Below, in pieces: positions 32,214-43,589 of a stretch of DNA of 64,000 nucleotides. Both the position numbers and the translations under genes were made by a program. The notes below the pieces were generated by a model, which had not been told where the DNA came from, searched no databases, and saw nothing but the letters and a program-made list of their open reading frames with translations. Origin of the DNA: Knoxdaviesia capensis. Lineage: Eukaryota; Ascomycota; Sordariomycetes; Microascales; Gondwanamycetaceae. Each line of letters begins with the position of its first letter. Position 1 is the stretch's first letter. The stretch covers positions 1,104,144 to 1,168,143 of the forward strand of contig LNGK01000002.1 of the NCBI GenBank assembly GCA_001510575.1, written 5' to 3'.

Positions 32214-35200
32214 TTACTCCTCGCCTTCCTCGCCCTCGCCAATCGTCACCCGCTGGCGTGCGCGGTTCGACAGCTGCTGGAACTGCACCCGCCGCATCTG
32301 GCCACCAACCTTGCGCTGCATCTTCTCAATCTCTTCCTCCGCGTCGACCGCCTCGGCCTCGGCGTAGTCCAGCACCAGCCGGCGCCCGAGAAGATGGGTA
32401 TCCCGCAGCGCCGCCAGCGCATTCTCCGCCTCGCGCGGCGTGACAAAGTCCGCAAACGCAAAGCCGCGCCCGCCTGCCACCGCGCTGCCGCCGAACTTCT
32501 TCGGCACCCGCACCGACCGCAGCTGGCCGTACGCCCCGAACAGCGCCCGCACGTCCTTCTTCGTCGCCTCGAACGGCAGGTTCTTGATCACCAGCTTCGT
32601 GCGCTGCCCACCCGCCGTGCGCTGCGCCGCCTCGCTGCGCCGCCGTTCCGCTGCCGCGTCTACGTCCTTGTGCGACCCCTTGACTGCAAGCACGTGGCCC
32701 TCCAACGTGTGTCCGTTCATCGTTGCCGTGGCCGCCTGCGCCTGCGCCTTGGTGCGGAACTCGACAAAGCCGAAGCCCATGCTGAGCACTTTGCCCGCAT
32801 GTTTCACATCTTGCTTCGTCTTCACCCGTGCTGACACGAACCCATCCAGCGCTCCGAAGGCTTCGGCCAGCTTGTCCGTTGTCGTCGTGAAGTTGAGGTT
32901 TCCTACAAATAGGGACGCTCCCGGTTCGGCCACCAATCTTCCGCCGCCAGTTGCGCTCGCATCGTTGGTTCCAGCGTTCTCGCTAGGTCCATCGCCCCCA
33001 CCCTTGCCTTCAACAAGGTCTTGGACTGAGAGCTTCTTCGCCTTCTGCATTCCGCTCGCTGCCACATTGTCTTGGGTAAGGCTGTGGCTTGGCTTTCCCT
33101 CTCCATCGACAAACAGATTCAGGGGCGCCTTCTCCAGGAAAAGAACCGAATCTTTGATTCGGCGGTACGCCAGCTTACTAAACGCCGACCGGCAATGCGT
33201 CGGTGAAGCAAACTGAACAACCGCAATGGTCCCGCTCGGGGGCATCAGCACCCGGAGCACCGTTCCGTGCTCAGAAAACATGTTTCTCAGCTCTTCAATC
33301 GATGTTCCGTACGGGAAATTCTTGACAAGAATCGCCGTGTCTCCACGCTTGTTCGACTTGAACGCTCCAATATCGACGCCATTTGCCGCGAAGTATGCCT
33401 TCGTTTCCTGAATAACCGTAGTCTCAGCAATGGCCTGCTTCACCGCTGCATCTGACGCCGTCGGGTCCAAAAGCTCAGCCTTTGATACTCCCAGGCGTTC
33501 TGACAGAGATGTCATGACTGCATCCTGGCTCATATACAACGAGTTCCAGTTGAATGCGCTGGTTGATGCCTCGGCCTTCTTGCGGATGAGATTCTGCTTC
33601 TTCAAAGGCAGCTTAGAGAGTGAAAACTCATCTAGCCCTGAGCTCTTCTTTTCGCTCCCTGGCAAGATGTGAACCAGTCGCCCCTGAAACGACTGGCCGT
33701 CTGATTCCTCAAACGCCTTCTGTGCGTTTCCAGAGTTTTCGAATAATACCATCGCATAGCCCTTGCTCTTGCCCGAGCCGTCTGTCGGAAGATGAACCTT
33801 TTGGGTTGAGGAATGTTAGCAAATCTCTGTGCATTCCCATGAAACGGACCCAAATTCCAGTGCGTGGGGAGGGATGGGGGAGTGTGGGCATGTCCACAAC
33901 AAAATATAAAGTAGATAAATACGAAGGTGTCTAGGAAATAAGAATTGCGAAGATCAATTTCCAATCTCGAAGGACATATTTGTGCCAGGGTACGCGTGGT
34001 TTCCAAGATGAGGGCAAACCAGAGATCGCGATAGGTGGCAAGGACTGCCGCGTCACAGAGAGACAATTTGTCCAAGGATCAATCAGAGTGGTTTTCTACC
34101 AAGAATACCAACCCAAGGTCTACATCAAGTACCAGTTATGGTATAAGCTGTCCCTATCTGGGGTTCATCATATTGATCATTGTCCAATGACGCGGGCCAC
34201 GGCAGGCAATGCACTAGCATTCACCTGCGGATAAAATTCGACATCGAATGGACGACACTGCCATACACAAACACACACACACACACAACAAGGAAAAGAA
34301 AAAAAGACAACAAGACAAGTTCCAGTGTTAGGTGGTACGTACCTCTAGCAGTTCGCCGTGTCGGCTGAAGAACTGCCTCAGCTGGCTCTCCGTTACTGAA
34401 TATGCGAGGTTCCGAACGAATAACCGAGCAGTTTTCTGTATTTGTTTCAGAGCATGATCTCGCTCATCGGCGGGACCATCTTCTGATGCCGACTTGTCAT
34501 CTTCGCCTTGATCGTTGACGAGCTCTTCGCTGGTCTCATCCGCTACAGCTTTTCCCGTATTCTCAACGGGGGTTGCAGTAGTAGCAGGGGCAGCAGGGAC
34601 AATCTCCTCTTCATCCACGAAGTCAAGCGTCCGGTTCGTCCGTGACCGGAGCCAATCGTCATCGGTCACCGCCCCCGCAGCCGGCGGCGGTGAGGCCTCA
34701 TCCTCTTCCAAGGGAGGAGAACCAGCAGATGGGGGGTGAGTAGTGTCAGAAGTTGCCACAGTAGCAGGTTTTACTGGCTTGTTTGCGGGTTGTACTGACG
34801 CCACCTCGGCTGCCTTTTGCCGTTTGGCTGTTTGATGAGACGGGAGTTCTTCGTACTCGTCGTCACTTTCGGCTTCCGGTACGGCAACTGCAGTCGGGTT
34901 TACTGTTCCGACCTGTTCAGATAGAATATCACTCTCCGGCAGATGACGGCTAGCCGACATGACGTGAAGATACTCGCGGAACTTCGGGTCGGATTCATCG
35001 ACTTCCTCTCGCTTCCGCTTCTTTTTGGACGATGAGTCTTCTGGGATCATCGAAGTCGGGGGAACAGCCTGGGTAGCAGCGAATGCAGCATTCCGAGACG
35101 CAATAACGTTCTTGCGAAGCGTTGGATCGTTTACCTGTGGCAGTAGAAGTTCATGTCAGTCTCGATTTAAGTATTCTCAACCTGGAACAAGTCAGTGCCC

Positions 35201-35445
35201 CGGCGACAACATACAGATTTTGCGAGTTCGACCGAGAGTCTGCTCATCCGCAGATACGAGCGATTAAAATACTTGACGGCTCCATTGGCGTCCTCTGGGG
35301 TCTTAAAGCCAACATAGCCAATTCTCCTCTGAGGAATAACCTTCACATCTGTGACATCTCGGCCATTTGTAGCAAAATGCTTCCGCACATCAGCTTCGCT
35401 AATAGTAGGGGGAAGTCCCTTAACAAATATTCTAGACGAAAGCAT
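32214..35445 (-). CDS. MRD1: Mrd1, multi-RRM rRNA-processing factor
   Basis: Three exons (35445-35215, 35134-34343, 33797-32214) give 868 residues. Mrd1 is a nucleolar protein that binds the 35S pre-rRNA and U3 and is needed for early 18S cleavages. Five RRMs are visible: RRM1 at residues 3-77 (RIFVKGLPP, RIGYVGF); RRM2 at about 312-392, split by intron 2 (RLFVRNLAY, KGYAMVLF); RRM3 at about 495-570 (AILVKNFPYG, IAVVQF); RRM4 at about 635-715 (SLFVGNLNF, GFGFVEF); RRM5 at about 742-825 (KLVIKNLPF, RGFAFADF). Residues 80-310 are an acidic low-complexity linker with KKKRKRE. RRM3 has the weaker RNP1 (TIAVVQF) typical of this family. Intron 2 is 545 nt, very long for this genome, and contains a CA microsatellite near 34270. 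The start at 35445 begins directly at RRM1, as in yeast. Confidence 0.93.
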
Positions 35446-36157
35446 AGCTCAAAGGGATTCTATGAGAGCACCCAAGTTAACTTGAATAGTCACATAGTAA
35501 GAAGAGGAAGAGATTTTTTTAAATAAATGTAAAGGAAAGAAAAGTGTGGAAGAAAAAAAACTTGGATGTTCAGAAGTTAGAAAAGGAAAAAACCTAGGCA
35601 AGGAAAAAATTATCTGGAAAAGAAAGTGGACTGGAAAAAAAATTCTTATCAGGATCATCTTTTATCTCCACGTGTACTTACACACGTGCTCATCCAGGTT
35701 TATTTGAGATTTTAGGGGCTTATACTATCTAGTCATTTTAGTATAATGTAATGCCAGTATACATTAGATCGGCTTTTCGTCTCACGAGGCCAACGTCAGT
35801 CCAGTCCTTAATCTTTGAGAAAACGGCTAGCTAAGACCAATTGCATCCCACATCAAGACTCAGTCTCCTTAAGTGGCTTGTAATCTAGCTCTATAACGAT
35901 AATTCACATATATATATATACTCCTGTATCTGGTATGTCCGCCTATATACACCTATTCCCCTTCCCCTCACTTACATTTCAATGAGAGGACTTAGAAACC
36001 GTTCTCCTGTTATGTCCCATATATTACACTCAACTAATCTGCCCCTCCACATCCTATTCTCTTGAATCTAGGTACCGGCAAACCCGCAGGTTCCTCCTTT
36101 TAGCGATCAACCCTCCCGAACCCTACCCATAAGTTCTCCATCGGAGCCGATACAGTC
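35446..36157. promoter_or_regulatory. Divergent promoter between MRD1 and nudG
   Basis: 712 bp between divergent starts. The part near MRD1 (35500-35650) is A/G-rich on +, which is CT-rich on the MRD1 strand; the part near nudG (35930-36110) is CT-rich on +. A short (TA)n sits at about 35910-35921. No gene is seen. Confidence 0.55.
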
Positions 36158-36980
36158 ATGACCAACCTTCCGAACTCGAGCCCGGTTGCCACCCGGGACA
36201 GGCTTGACGGTGCGTGCCCCGGCTCCTCCAGACGCGACTGCTCCCCACGCGACACGAGTGAAGACTGATTAGGTGCTGATTCTGTGTTCTAATGCTCCAG
36301 CCCAGATCAAGTCGGCGGATATGGTGCGTATGAGATATATATACTTTCTGGGTGCGGTTTACTCTTCGTTTGGGATTCCAAGCTAACAATCCTGCAGACC
36401 GATGAGATGCAGCACGAGGCCATTGAAGTCGGTACGTACGGAGAGACGACGCGAACAACCTCCGGTCGACGTTTTCCCCCGAGTAGTTATAGTTAGAACA
36501 TATCGCGTGTTAAAAGACACACACCGCCCTAACTTTGTCCGGACAACAGCCCAGGAAGCGATGGCCAAGTTCACCATCGAAAAGGTACGTTTGGGAGGGT
36601 CTCTCTGATCCAATACAACTGGTGACGGTCGCCTGGCTAACATTTTCTTTCGGTCGACACGTAGGATATCGCCCAGCATATCAAGCGCGTTGTTAGTACC
36701 CCTCAAGGAAACCCTGACCAGGTCAGAAACAGGATTCTAACCCAACCATAGTTCGACGAGCGCAAAGGCCCGACATGGCATTGCATCGTAGGTAGAAACT
36801 TTGGCAGCTTCGTTACGCACGGTATGTCTCCCAGTTGAACTGCTTCCTCGTAGGGCTTGTAGTTTGATCAGTACGCGTCGGGCGCCATCTAACACCGTTT
36901 TTGTCTGCACTACAGAGACCAAGCATTTCATATACTTCTACCTCGGCCACTGCGCGATCCTTCTCTTCAAGACTCAATAA
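36158..36980 (+). CDS. nudG: Cytoplasmic dynein light chain LC8 (NudG)
   Basis: LC8 is a homodimeric hub that binds dynein intermediate chain and other partners. Seven exons (36158-36209, 36301-36323, 36398-36431, 36550-36584, 36665-36691, 36752-36821, 36916-36980) splice in frame to 101 residues. Landmarks: SADMTDEMQHEAIEVA, AMAKFTIEKDIAQHIK, FDERKGPTWHCIVGRNFGS, FVTHETKHFIYFYLGH, ending AILLFKTQ. These cover the helices and the intermonomer beta strand of LC8 almost residue for residue. Residues 1-20 are a short non-conserved extension. The gene is remarkably fragmented: four internal exons are 23-35 nt long. The tiny exons make it invisible as an open frame, and its identity comes from joining them. 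High confidence. Confidence 0.93.
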
Positions 36981-37831
36981 ACGCGCCCGGCGCAGTCCGT
37001 CACAGCATGCGGAGATACTACTCGATCCACTCTTCGTCGGGGTTCAGTGCTCTCATTCCCGGCGAGTGAGCAAACTCTTGCTCGATGCCAGAGCGCTTCG
37101 CCGTATGTCGTCAATGTGAAAGCAGGTTGCATCATTGTGAAGGGAAAAGAAGAAGTTCTGTATTTTCTTTCGGGGCAGGGAATCTCCAGATTATGTTGCC
37201 TTTTTTTTTTCTATCTGTTCCTTTCTTGTTTGTCGTTGATGAAGTAATGTCATCATTATCACGGGTCTCGGGTTGCATCGGAGTTTCAAAATCGTTCCGC
37301 CTGGCGCCGGGAGTGTGTTTGCTGTTTGCAGTATTTCCTGTAGGAAATGTCTGGAGGGGTCGATGGTATCGCCGGTTCGCGGTTATGTGTCTCTCTCAGT
37401 CAGTCCCATTGCCTCCCAGTTTCCATATTCTCTTCTCTCTTCTTGATAGGATGTCTCGGAAGACACAGACTCAGTGGTTTGCGTTGACTGCCGTGTACCG
37501 ATTTGTGTTAGGGCGTTTGAATTTCTTCTGAAGCAAAAGATGCCAGGACTGCTTAACTATGAACTCCGAACCCAACATACTCCGTGAATGTTCCCGGTTC
37601 ATACCCAACCCTAACCCTAGTCACAAAACGATGGCGAATGAACATACTCCGTATACGTGAAAATCTGGAGAAAGGCTTAGACTCATCATGCATCCCTGGC
37701 CTGTGAACGCGTACTCACCAAGGTAAGTTGAGCACCCCTGATTACTATTCCGCGAATTTTCGCGAAAGCTCCAATATTGCCAAATACATTATGTCCCCAT
37801 GCTCTCGACATTTTACTTCATCTAAATATCC
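36981..37831. other. nudG 3' flank up to the retroelement insertion
   Basis: 851 bp with no supportable gene. Two copies of ACATACTCCGT lie near 37575 and 37642, and the telomere-like double word AACCCTAACCC sits near 37607-37618. The last five bases (TATCC, 37827-37831) are the target duplication of the LTR element. Confidence 0.6.
37827..37831. other. 5-bp target-site duplication, left
   Basis: TATCC immediately before the 5' LTR. The same five bases follow the 3' LTR at 43485-43489. Confidence 0.85.
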
Positions 37832-38174
37832 TGTTAAATATTGGAATAATTTATGTTATATTATCCTTTATATAGCCGGAAGTTTATAATAAAGAATAAG
37901 GCTGCGATAAATAGCCTGGGGAATAATAATAGATGTAATATGGATTTACGAAGAGCCTAGTATAGGATAGGAAGCCTTAGAAGGTATTAGGGATCTAGAC
38001 GGGAGGAAGCCTAGATCCTATAGGGGATAAGAAGGAAGCTTTTCCCTTATCTATTCTAATATAGTATTTTATAGCTATTAACTACTTATCTTATTTTTTA
38101 CCCCTTACTTTTATAAATAGTATTAACTATAAAGTTACGCTTCTAATTCTAACCGTATTTCCTATATTCTAATA
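37832..38174 (+). repeat. 5' long terminal repeat (343 bp)
   Basis: Begins TGTTAAATATTGG and ends TTCTAATA, where the 3' LTR still has TTCCAACA. Compared with the 3' LTR it keeps G in its first ~135 bases but has C-to-T and G-to-A changes in its last ~130 bases, the side facing the element interior. Confidence 0.92.
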
Positions 38175-38192
38175 GGTTATAAGCCCGGCGCT
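38175..38192 (+). other. Probable primer-binding site of the retroelement
   Basis: GGTTATAAGCCCGGCG directly follows the 5' LTR, where the tRNA primer anneals in LTR elements. It is itself mutated and I cannot assign the primer tRNA. Confidence 0.45.
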
Positions 38193-38228
38193 TATAGCTT
38201 TATACCTTACTATTTTCGTTTCGACCTA

Positions 38229-38252
38229 CCCCCCCCCCCCCCCCCCCCCCCC
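38229..38252. repeat. Homopolymeric C run inside the retroelement
   Basis: About 24 consecutive C between the 5' LTR and Gag, followed by a shorter C run near 38303. C-runs lack CpA and so are immune to RIP. Confidence 0.9.
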
Positions 38253-41200
38253 TTAACCTACCTATTAATCCTACGGGAACCGAGAAAACTTCTATAGTCC
38301 CTCCCCCCCCCTATTTTCGGATCCTAGAAGCCGTTTAACTCCTATAGTACTCCGATTTTTTACGTTCTAATAGAACGAGTTTTAGTAACTAATTCTACCC
38401 CCCTTCCCCCTACTAAGTTAGCCTTACTATTTACGATATTATATAACGAACGATATCCCTAACTAAGTCCTCGATTTCGAGGTAAAAGAGAGCCGAGCTT
38501 CTAGCTAATAACTACGAGGCTATCCTAAAACCTAAGGGAGAGACTCCTATATATATACCTAATACCCGTACTATCTACTATCCTCCCCTCCCCTAGGTAT
38601 AGTTTATAGAAGTAATAACTAAGACGGTTACTAAGAACTTAAGGGAAATTAAAAAGGATAGCGATAAGAAATAGAATTAAATCGTAGATTTAAAGTAGTA
38701 GTAAGTATTAATTAAGAAGATCTTAGAGATATAAGATAAGGTTTTATAGATAACCTAAGAGAACGAACGATAACGTAGATCTTCTTTCCGATAGTAAGAA
38801 TATTAATTAGAAGACGAAGATAACGATAACTTAGACGAAAACGGGAACTATAGACGTTTAGCTACGAAGGTTAAGATAAAGGAGCTTAAGAACTACGTTA
38901 TCCTTATCGATAAGACCCTAAAGCTAGCTAATACTTCGGAATAGCTATAGTAGTCTAAAGAATTCGAAACTACCTTAAACGCGCTAGGTATTACCGTTAA
39001 ATAACTCTAAGACCTCTAACCCCTAGTAAGCGCGTATATAGTACGTATAATAAAGGAAACGATCGCCCCCGAGATTTCTTTTATATTTAAGGATAAAGTA
39101 AATACTTATACCTTATTTAGATCGCTAAAGTAGAATTTCTAAGTAACTAGGGAGTTACGGATTAAAAATATTATAATAGTTTTTAATTTCTAAACCGAAC
39201 CGAGAGAGGGAGTATATTAAATCCTAAATCGATTCGTTTCTATAGTATATAAGGTAAGACTAGAAGGGCTCGTAATCCCGATTATCTTAACCGCGATAGG
39301 CGCCTACTATTATATTACTACCCGCTACCCTAAGCTTAATAGAGACCTCTACGCTATCCTAAAGAGTTTTAATAAGGATATTAACGATAAAGCTACCTTT
39401 ATTAAGGCTATATCTAAATATATAGCTAAGAATATAAACCGCGCTACGCGCTAGTAGTAATCTAGATATCCTCTTAATTAGAAGAAGGATAATAGCGCGA
39501 AGAAACCCGATTACTATACCCCCCCCTCCCCTAAGCCTACTATTAGTAATATCCTTATCTAGAAGAAGAGTAATATTTAATATTATTAGTACGGCTTAAA
39601 AGGTTATATTATAAGTAAGTACCGAGCGAAAGCGAATAGTAAAGAGAAGACTTATAAGCTAGGAGCTACGAATACTATAATTTCTACTAAGAAGCCTACC
39701 GAAGGTAAAGGTAATAAGCCTCTAAAGGACGCTAAGCTAAAGGAGTTAACTACCTTCTACGGTACTACCTATACCGCTATAGACTAACGACCCTTTAAGC
39801 CTTACCCCGTATATTATATCCGTATAAATTAGATTTATAATATAGGTTTAGATTCCTATATTTTAAACGACCTATCTTAGTTTAAGCGAGGATCCCTAAA
39901 GACTTTTACTAATTCGATTAAGTTAGGGAGCGGATTATTAGGAGTTTAATATATTAGAACTATTTAACTCTAGATAAAGGACGGATCTAACCTTAGGATT
40001 ACTAACGTCTAGTATTACCTTACCTTTCTTATTAACGTTATCTCCGGAATTATTTAATATAAGAAGGGGTACGTTCTAATAGTAGACTAGCTAATAATTA
40101 AGGATAAGGTTATTACTACTATCTTTCTAATAAAAAAAGGCTTTACGCTAGAAGTAAAGGAAGGCCCTAAGGCCTATACGACTATAGACGAGGTTCCTTA
40201 CGAAGAAGGCTATACCTTATATACCGAAGTTAACGGTACCGTATACGTTAACGTATCCCTATATATACTCTTAGAGAGCGAGGCTCTTATATACTAGCGC
40301 TTTTATTACTTTAGAAGGGTAGCTATATCCTAAATAGTTAAGGCGGTTACTAGTTCTCTAGTTAAGAAGGTAACTAAACTAATCGAGCCTTATAGCGCCT
40401 ATAAGTTTAGAAAGATAACGTCTTTTAAATTACTAGATTCTAAAGTACCCTCTAAGGTACCCGGGGAGGTTATCTATATAGATATAGGTACTATACGACC
40501 GGTATCTACGAGCAGGAATAGCTACTTCTTATTAATATATAATAAGGCGATGAGCCGACGATCGGTTTATATAACGGCCTAGAAGAGTAATATACTTATA
40601 TATATCTAAAAGACCGTTAAGAGATAGGCGCTAGAGCTAGGCCGGAAGCCTAAGAAGCTTTATAGCGATAACGGTATTAACGTTAGTATTAAGAAGCTAG
40701 TTACTTACTATAATAAGTAAGGAATCGAGTATATAATATCGCCTCTATACTACTTAGCTAAGAATAGGCGTATCGAGCGTAGTATCCGCGAGGTCTTATA
40801 AAAGACTAGAGTAACCGTTATTACTAAGAATATCCCGCTAGAGCTATAGGATAAGATTATAACCGCGGTAATCTATATACTTAATCGGATAGTTATCTCT
40901 AAGAGCTTTAATACGTTAATCGGCGCCTTTTAGAAGGCTTATAAGATATATAAGAAGGTTAATATATTATACTTTCGAATACTAGGTTCTAAATATATCG
41001 TATATATAAACCCCCTCTAGCGATAGAAGATATTAAGCGCTAAATTCGATAGCTAAAATACTAAGCTAATACTTATAGGCGTAGAAGGTATCCTAGTTAG
41101 ATACTAAGGCCGCTATCTTTATAGAGTATAGATTCTAGAATTTAGATAAGTATATATTACTAAAGATATCTAGTTTTAGGAATATATTTATAAGCTTTTA

Positions 41201-43132
41201 TATAGAAAGTATATTTAATCTTACCCTCTAAGAGCGTTACGCTAATCGAAAGCTAGCGTTACTATTAGTAGTAGTATCCCTAAGAAAGGGATATCTAACG
41301 TATCGGAGCTATCCGGCGTATTAGAGCTATCTAGGGTATCGGAGCTAACGGCCGTATTAGAACCGTCTAATACGTAGAACTTATTAGACGATAAGGAAAT
41401 TACGACTACGAATCCTCTTATTATTAACGAGAGCCGCTTAAGACCGGATAAACTTAAAGACCTTAACGAATTAGCTAGTAATTAACTATTAGGAAGTACT
41501 TTTATAATAGTATCCGATTTAATCTACCTACGTAATACTAACGAAGTATTAAAACGTAACCCTTAGCGAGATTAGAAAGCTATAGGAACCTAGATAGAAG
41601 CTATTAAGACTAAATTTTAAAAGTTTATTAAGATAAAGACTTTTAAGGTAATATAAGGAAAGCCTCTAAAGAAACCGATTATTACGAAGCTCGCCTTTCG
41701 ATAGAAGACTAACGCGGAAGGTAACGAAACTAAGAAGAAAGTAAGATAGTACGCTTAAGGTTTTTAATAACGAGAAGGCGTCGACTTCTATAAAACGTTC
41801 GTATCGACCGCGACCCTAGATACGTAGAGGATCCTATTAGCCCTTATAGTTAAGATAAGAGCTACCTTACGGTAGATAGACGTAGTCTCTACCTACTTAT
41901 AAAGAGAGCTTAAGGAAACAATCTATATTATCCCTAAGCCTATAATACGTAAGTACCTAGACGAATATCCCAAGGAGGCCCTAAAAGTTAGATAGAAGTT
42001 AGGAAGCGCTTAGTAGTATTTTATTCTACTAAAACTACTATATAGACTAAAGTAGTTAAGAAGATAATAGTAGATTCGCTTCTAAGAGGTACTTATAATA
42101 ATCGGATTTAAGCCTTTATAAGCTAACGATATAACCTACTATAACCCCTAGACCTAAATAGTTATCTCTTCTTACGTTAACGACCTACTAATCCTTTCCT
42201 TTAATAAATCTATAGCTAATTAATTTAAGAAAGACTTAGTAAGTATCCTAATCTCTAAGTACTAAGGAGAGCCCGAATAGCTCTTAAGAATAGCTATTAA
42301 GATCGAGAACGATAGTATCTTAATTAGCTAAGATACTTATATTAGAGATATACTAGAGGAGTTCTAGCTTTTAAATTACTAAACCGTAACTACGCTAATA
42401 GAGCTAGTTACCTTTTTACCCCCTAAGTATAAAGATATATAACCTACTAATTAAGGCTTATATTATTAAATAATAGGAAAGCTCTTATACCTTATAGGAA
42501 AGACCTAACCTAACGTAGCCTACGCTATATATTAGTACGCGCGCTTCTCTTACGACCTATAAATTATATACGTTAAAGGCTTAAAGCGTATACTACGGTA
42601 CCTTACTAGATACGCTTAGAAGGGGATTACCTACCGATAGAGTCCTATAACGTAAGATTAGATACTAAACGCCTAGGCTAATACCTTATACGGTAATACT
42701 AAAGACGCCGAATTTAAATTAACTACTAGCTACGTTATTATACTTAATAATAACCCTATTAGCTAATATAGTAAACGGTAGAGGCGGACTACTAACTCTT
42801 CCGCTAAAGCCGAGATCTACGCGTTACGAGAGATTATATACTACCTAGTATAGCTTTAATATTTACTAACTAAACTTAACTTTTATATTAGAAATATCGT
42901 CCTCTAGGAGGATAATACCGCTACTATTACTACCGTTACGAAACCTACTTATTATCTAAACCTAAAATACGTCGGTACGCCTCTTTACTCTATTATCGAC
43001 CGAGTATAGGAACTTAATATTAGAGTATAATACGTACCTACGGTAGAATAATTAGCGGATATACTAACTAAGCTATTAGGAAGAGTACTATTTAAGAGGT
43101 ACGCGGGACTACTAGTATATAACGTTCTAACT

Positions 43133-43141
43133 AAGAAGGGG
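43133..43141 (+). other. Polypurine tract before the 3' LTR
   Basis: AAGAAGGGG abuts the 3' LTR, the expected plus-strand priming site. Confidence 0.7.
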
Positions 43142-43484
43142 TATTAAATATTAGAATAATTTATATTATATTATCCTTTATATAGCCGGAAGTTTATAAT
43201 AAAGAATAAGGCTACGATAAATAGCCTAGGGAATAATAATAAATATAATATAGATTTACGAAGAGCCTAGTATAAGATAGGAAGCCTTAGAAGGTATTAG
43301 GGATCTAGACGGGAGGAAGCCTAGATCCTATAGGGGATAAGAAGGAAGCTTTTCCCCTATCTATTCTAGCATAGTATTTCATAGCTATCAACTACTCATC
43401 TTATTTTTTACCCCCTACCTTTGTGAATAGTATTGACTGCAAAGTTACGCTTCTAATTCTAACCGCATTTCCTGCATTCCAACA
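43142..43484 (+). repeat. 3' long terminal repeat (343 bp)
   Basis: Same length as the 5' LTR. Its first ~135 bases carry G-to-A changes relative to the 5' LTR (TATTAAATATTAG at the start), while its last ~130 bases keep CA and TG words. It is the mirror image of the 5' LTR pattern. Confidence 0.92.
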
Positions 43485-43489
43485 TATCC
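43485..43489. other. 5-bp target-site duplication, right
   Basis: TATCC following the 3' LTR. Confidence 0.85.
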
Positions 43490-43589
43490 TCCAAGCACTA
43501 AGGGTCCGCTCTTTCTGAGACAATCGATGCTGTCCTTAATTTTGCGGTCTTCCCCCCTGTTAGGTCAAAAGTGAAAACCTCTCAACGTC

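Larger units (their letters stand above)
38175..43141 (+). pseudogene. Decayed gag-pol of the copia element
   Basis: The coding interior of the element. Decayed but ordered signatures run from the Gag zinc knuckle (about 39581-39622, Cys codons changed to Tyr or stop) through protease (about 39840), integrase core (40450-41000), reverse transcriptase (41560-42200) and RNase H (42680-43080). Premature stops occur every few tens of codons, most explainable as CAG/CAA to TAG/TAA or TGG to TAG/TAA. A C run of 20 or more lies at 38229-38252, upstream of Gag. I describe only what remains and have not reconstructed the ancestral protein. Confidence 0.88.
37832..43484 (+). mobile_element. Full-length Ty1/copia-type LTR retrotransposon, destroyed by RIP
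   Basis: 5,653 bp, bounded by 343-bp LTRs with TGTT...AACA ends and a TATCC target duplication. The interior translates on the + strand, with very many stops, in the copia order: Gag with a decayed zinc knuckle near 39581-39622; protease; integrase with a YSDNG segment near 40660 and a ribosome-friendly GSKYIVYI block near 40985; reverse transcriptase with YVNDLL near 42170-42190; and RNase H ending in LADILTK near 43052-43078. Integrase before reverse transcriptase defines copia. TG and CA dinucleotides are almost absent inside, replaced by TA, while CG remains common. That is the signature of RIP acting on CpA on both strands. No intact frame survives, so the copy is dead. Confidence 0.92.

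Noticed and set aside
37832..43484. Considered as a centromere-like or simple AT-isochore block
   Set aside because: Matched LTRs, target duplication, primer site, polypurine tract and ordered copia remnants explain the whole segment as one RIP-mutated element.
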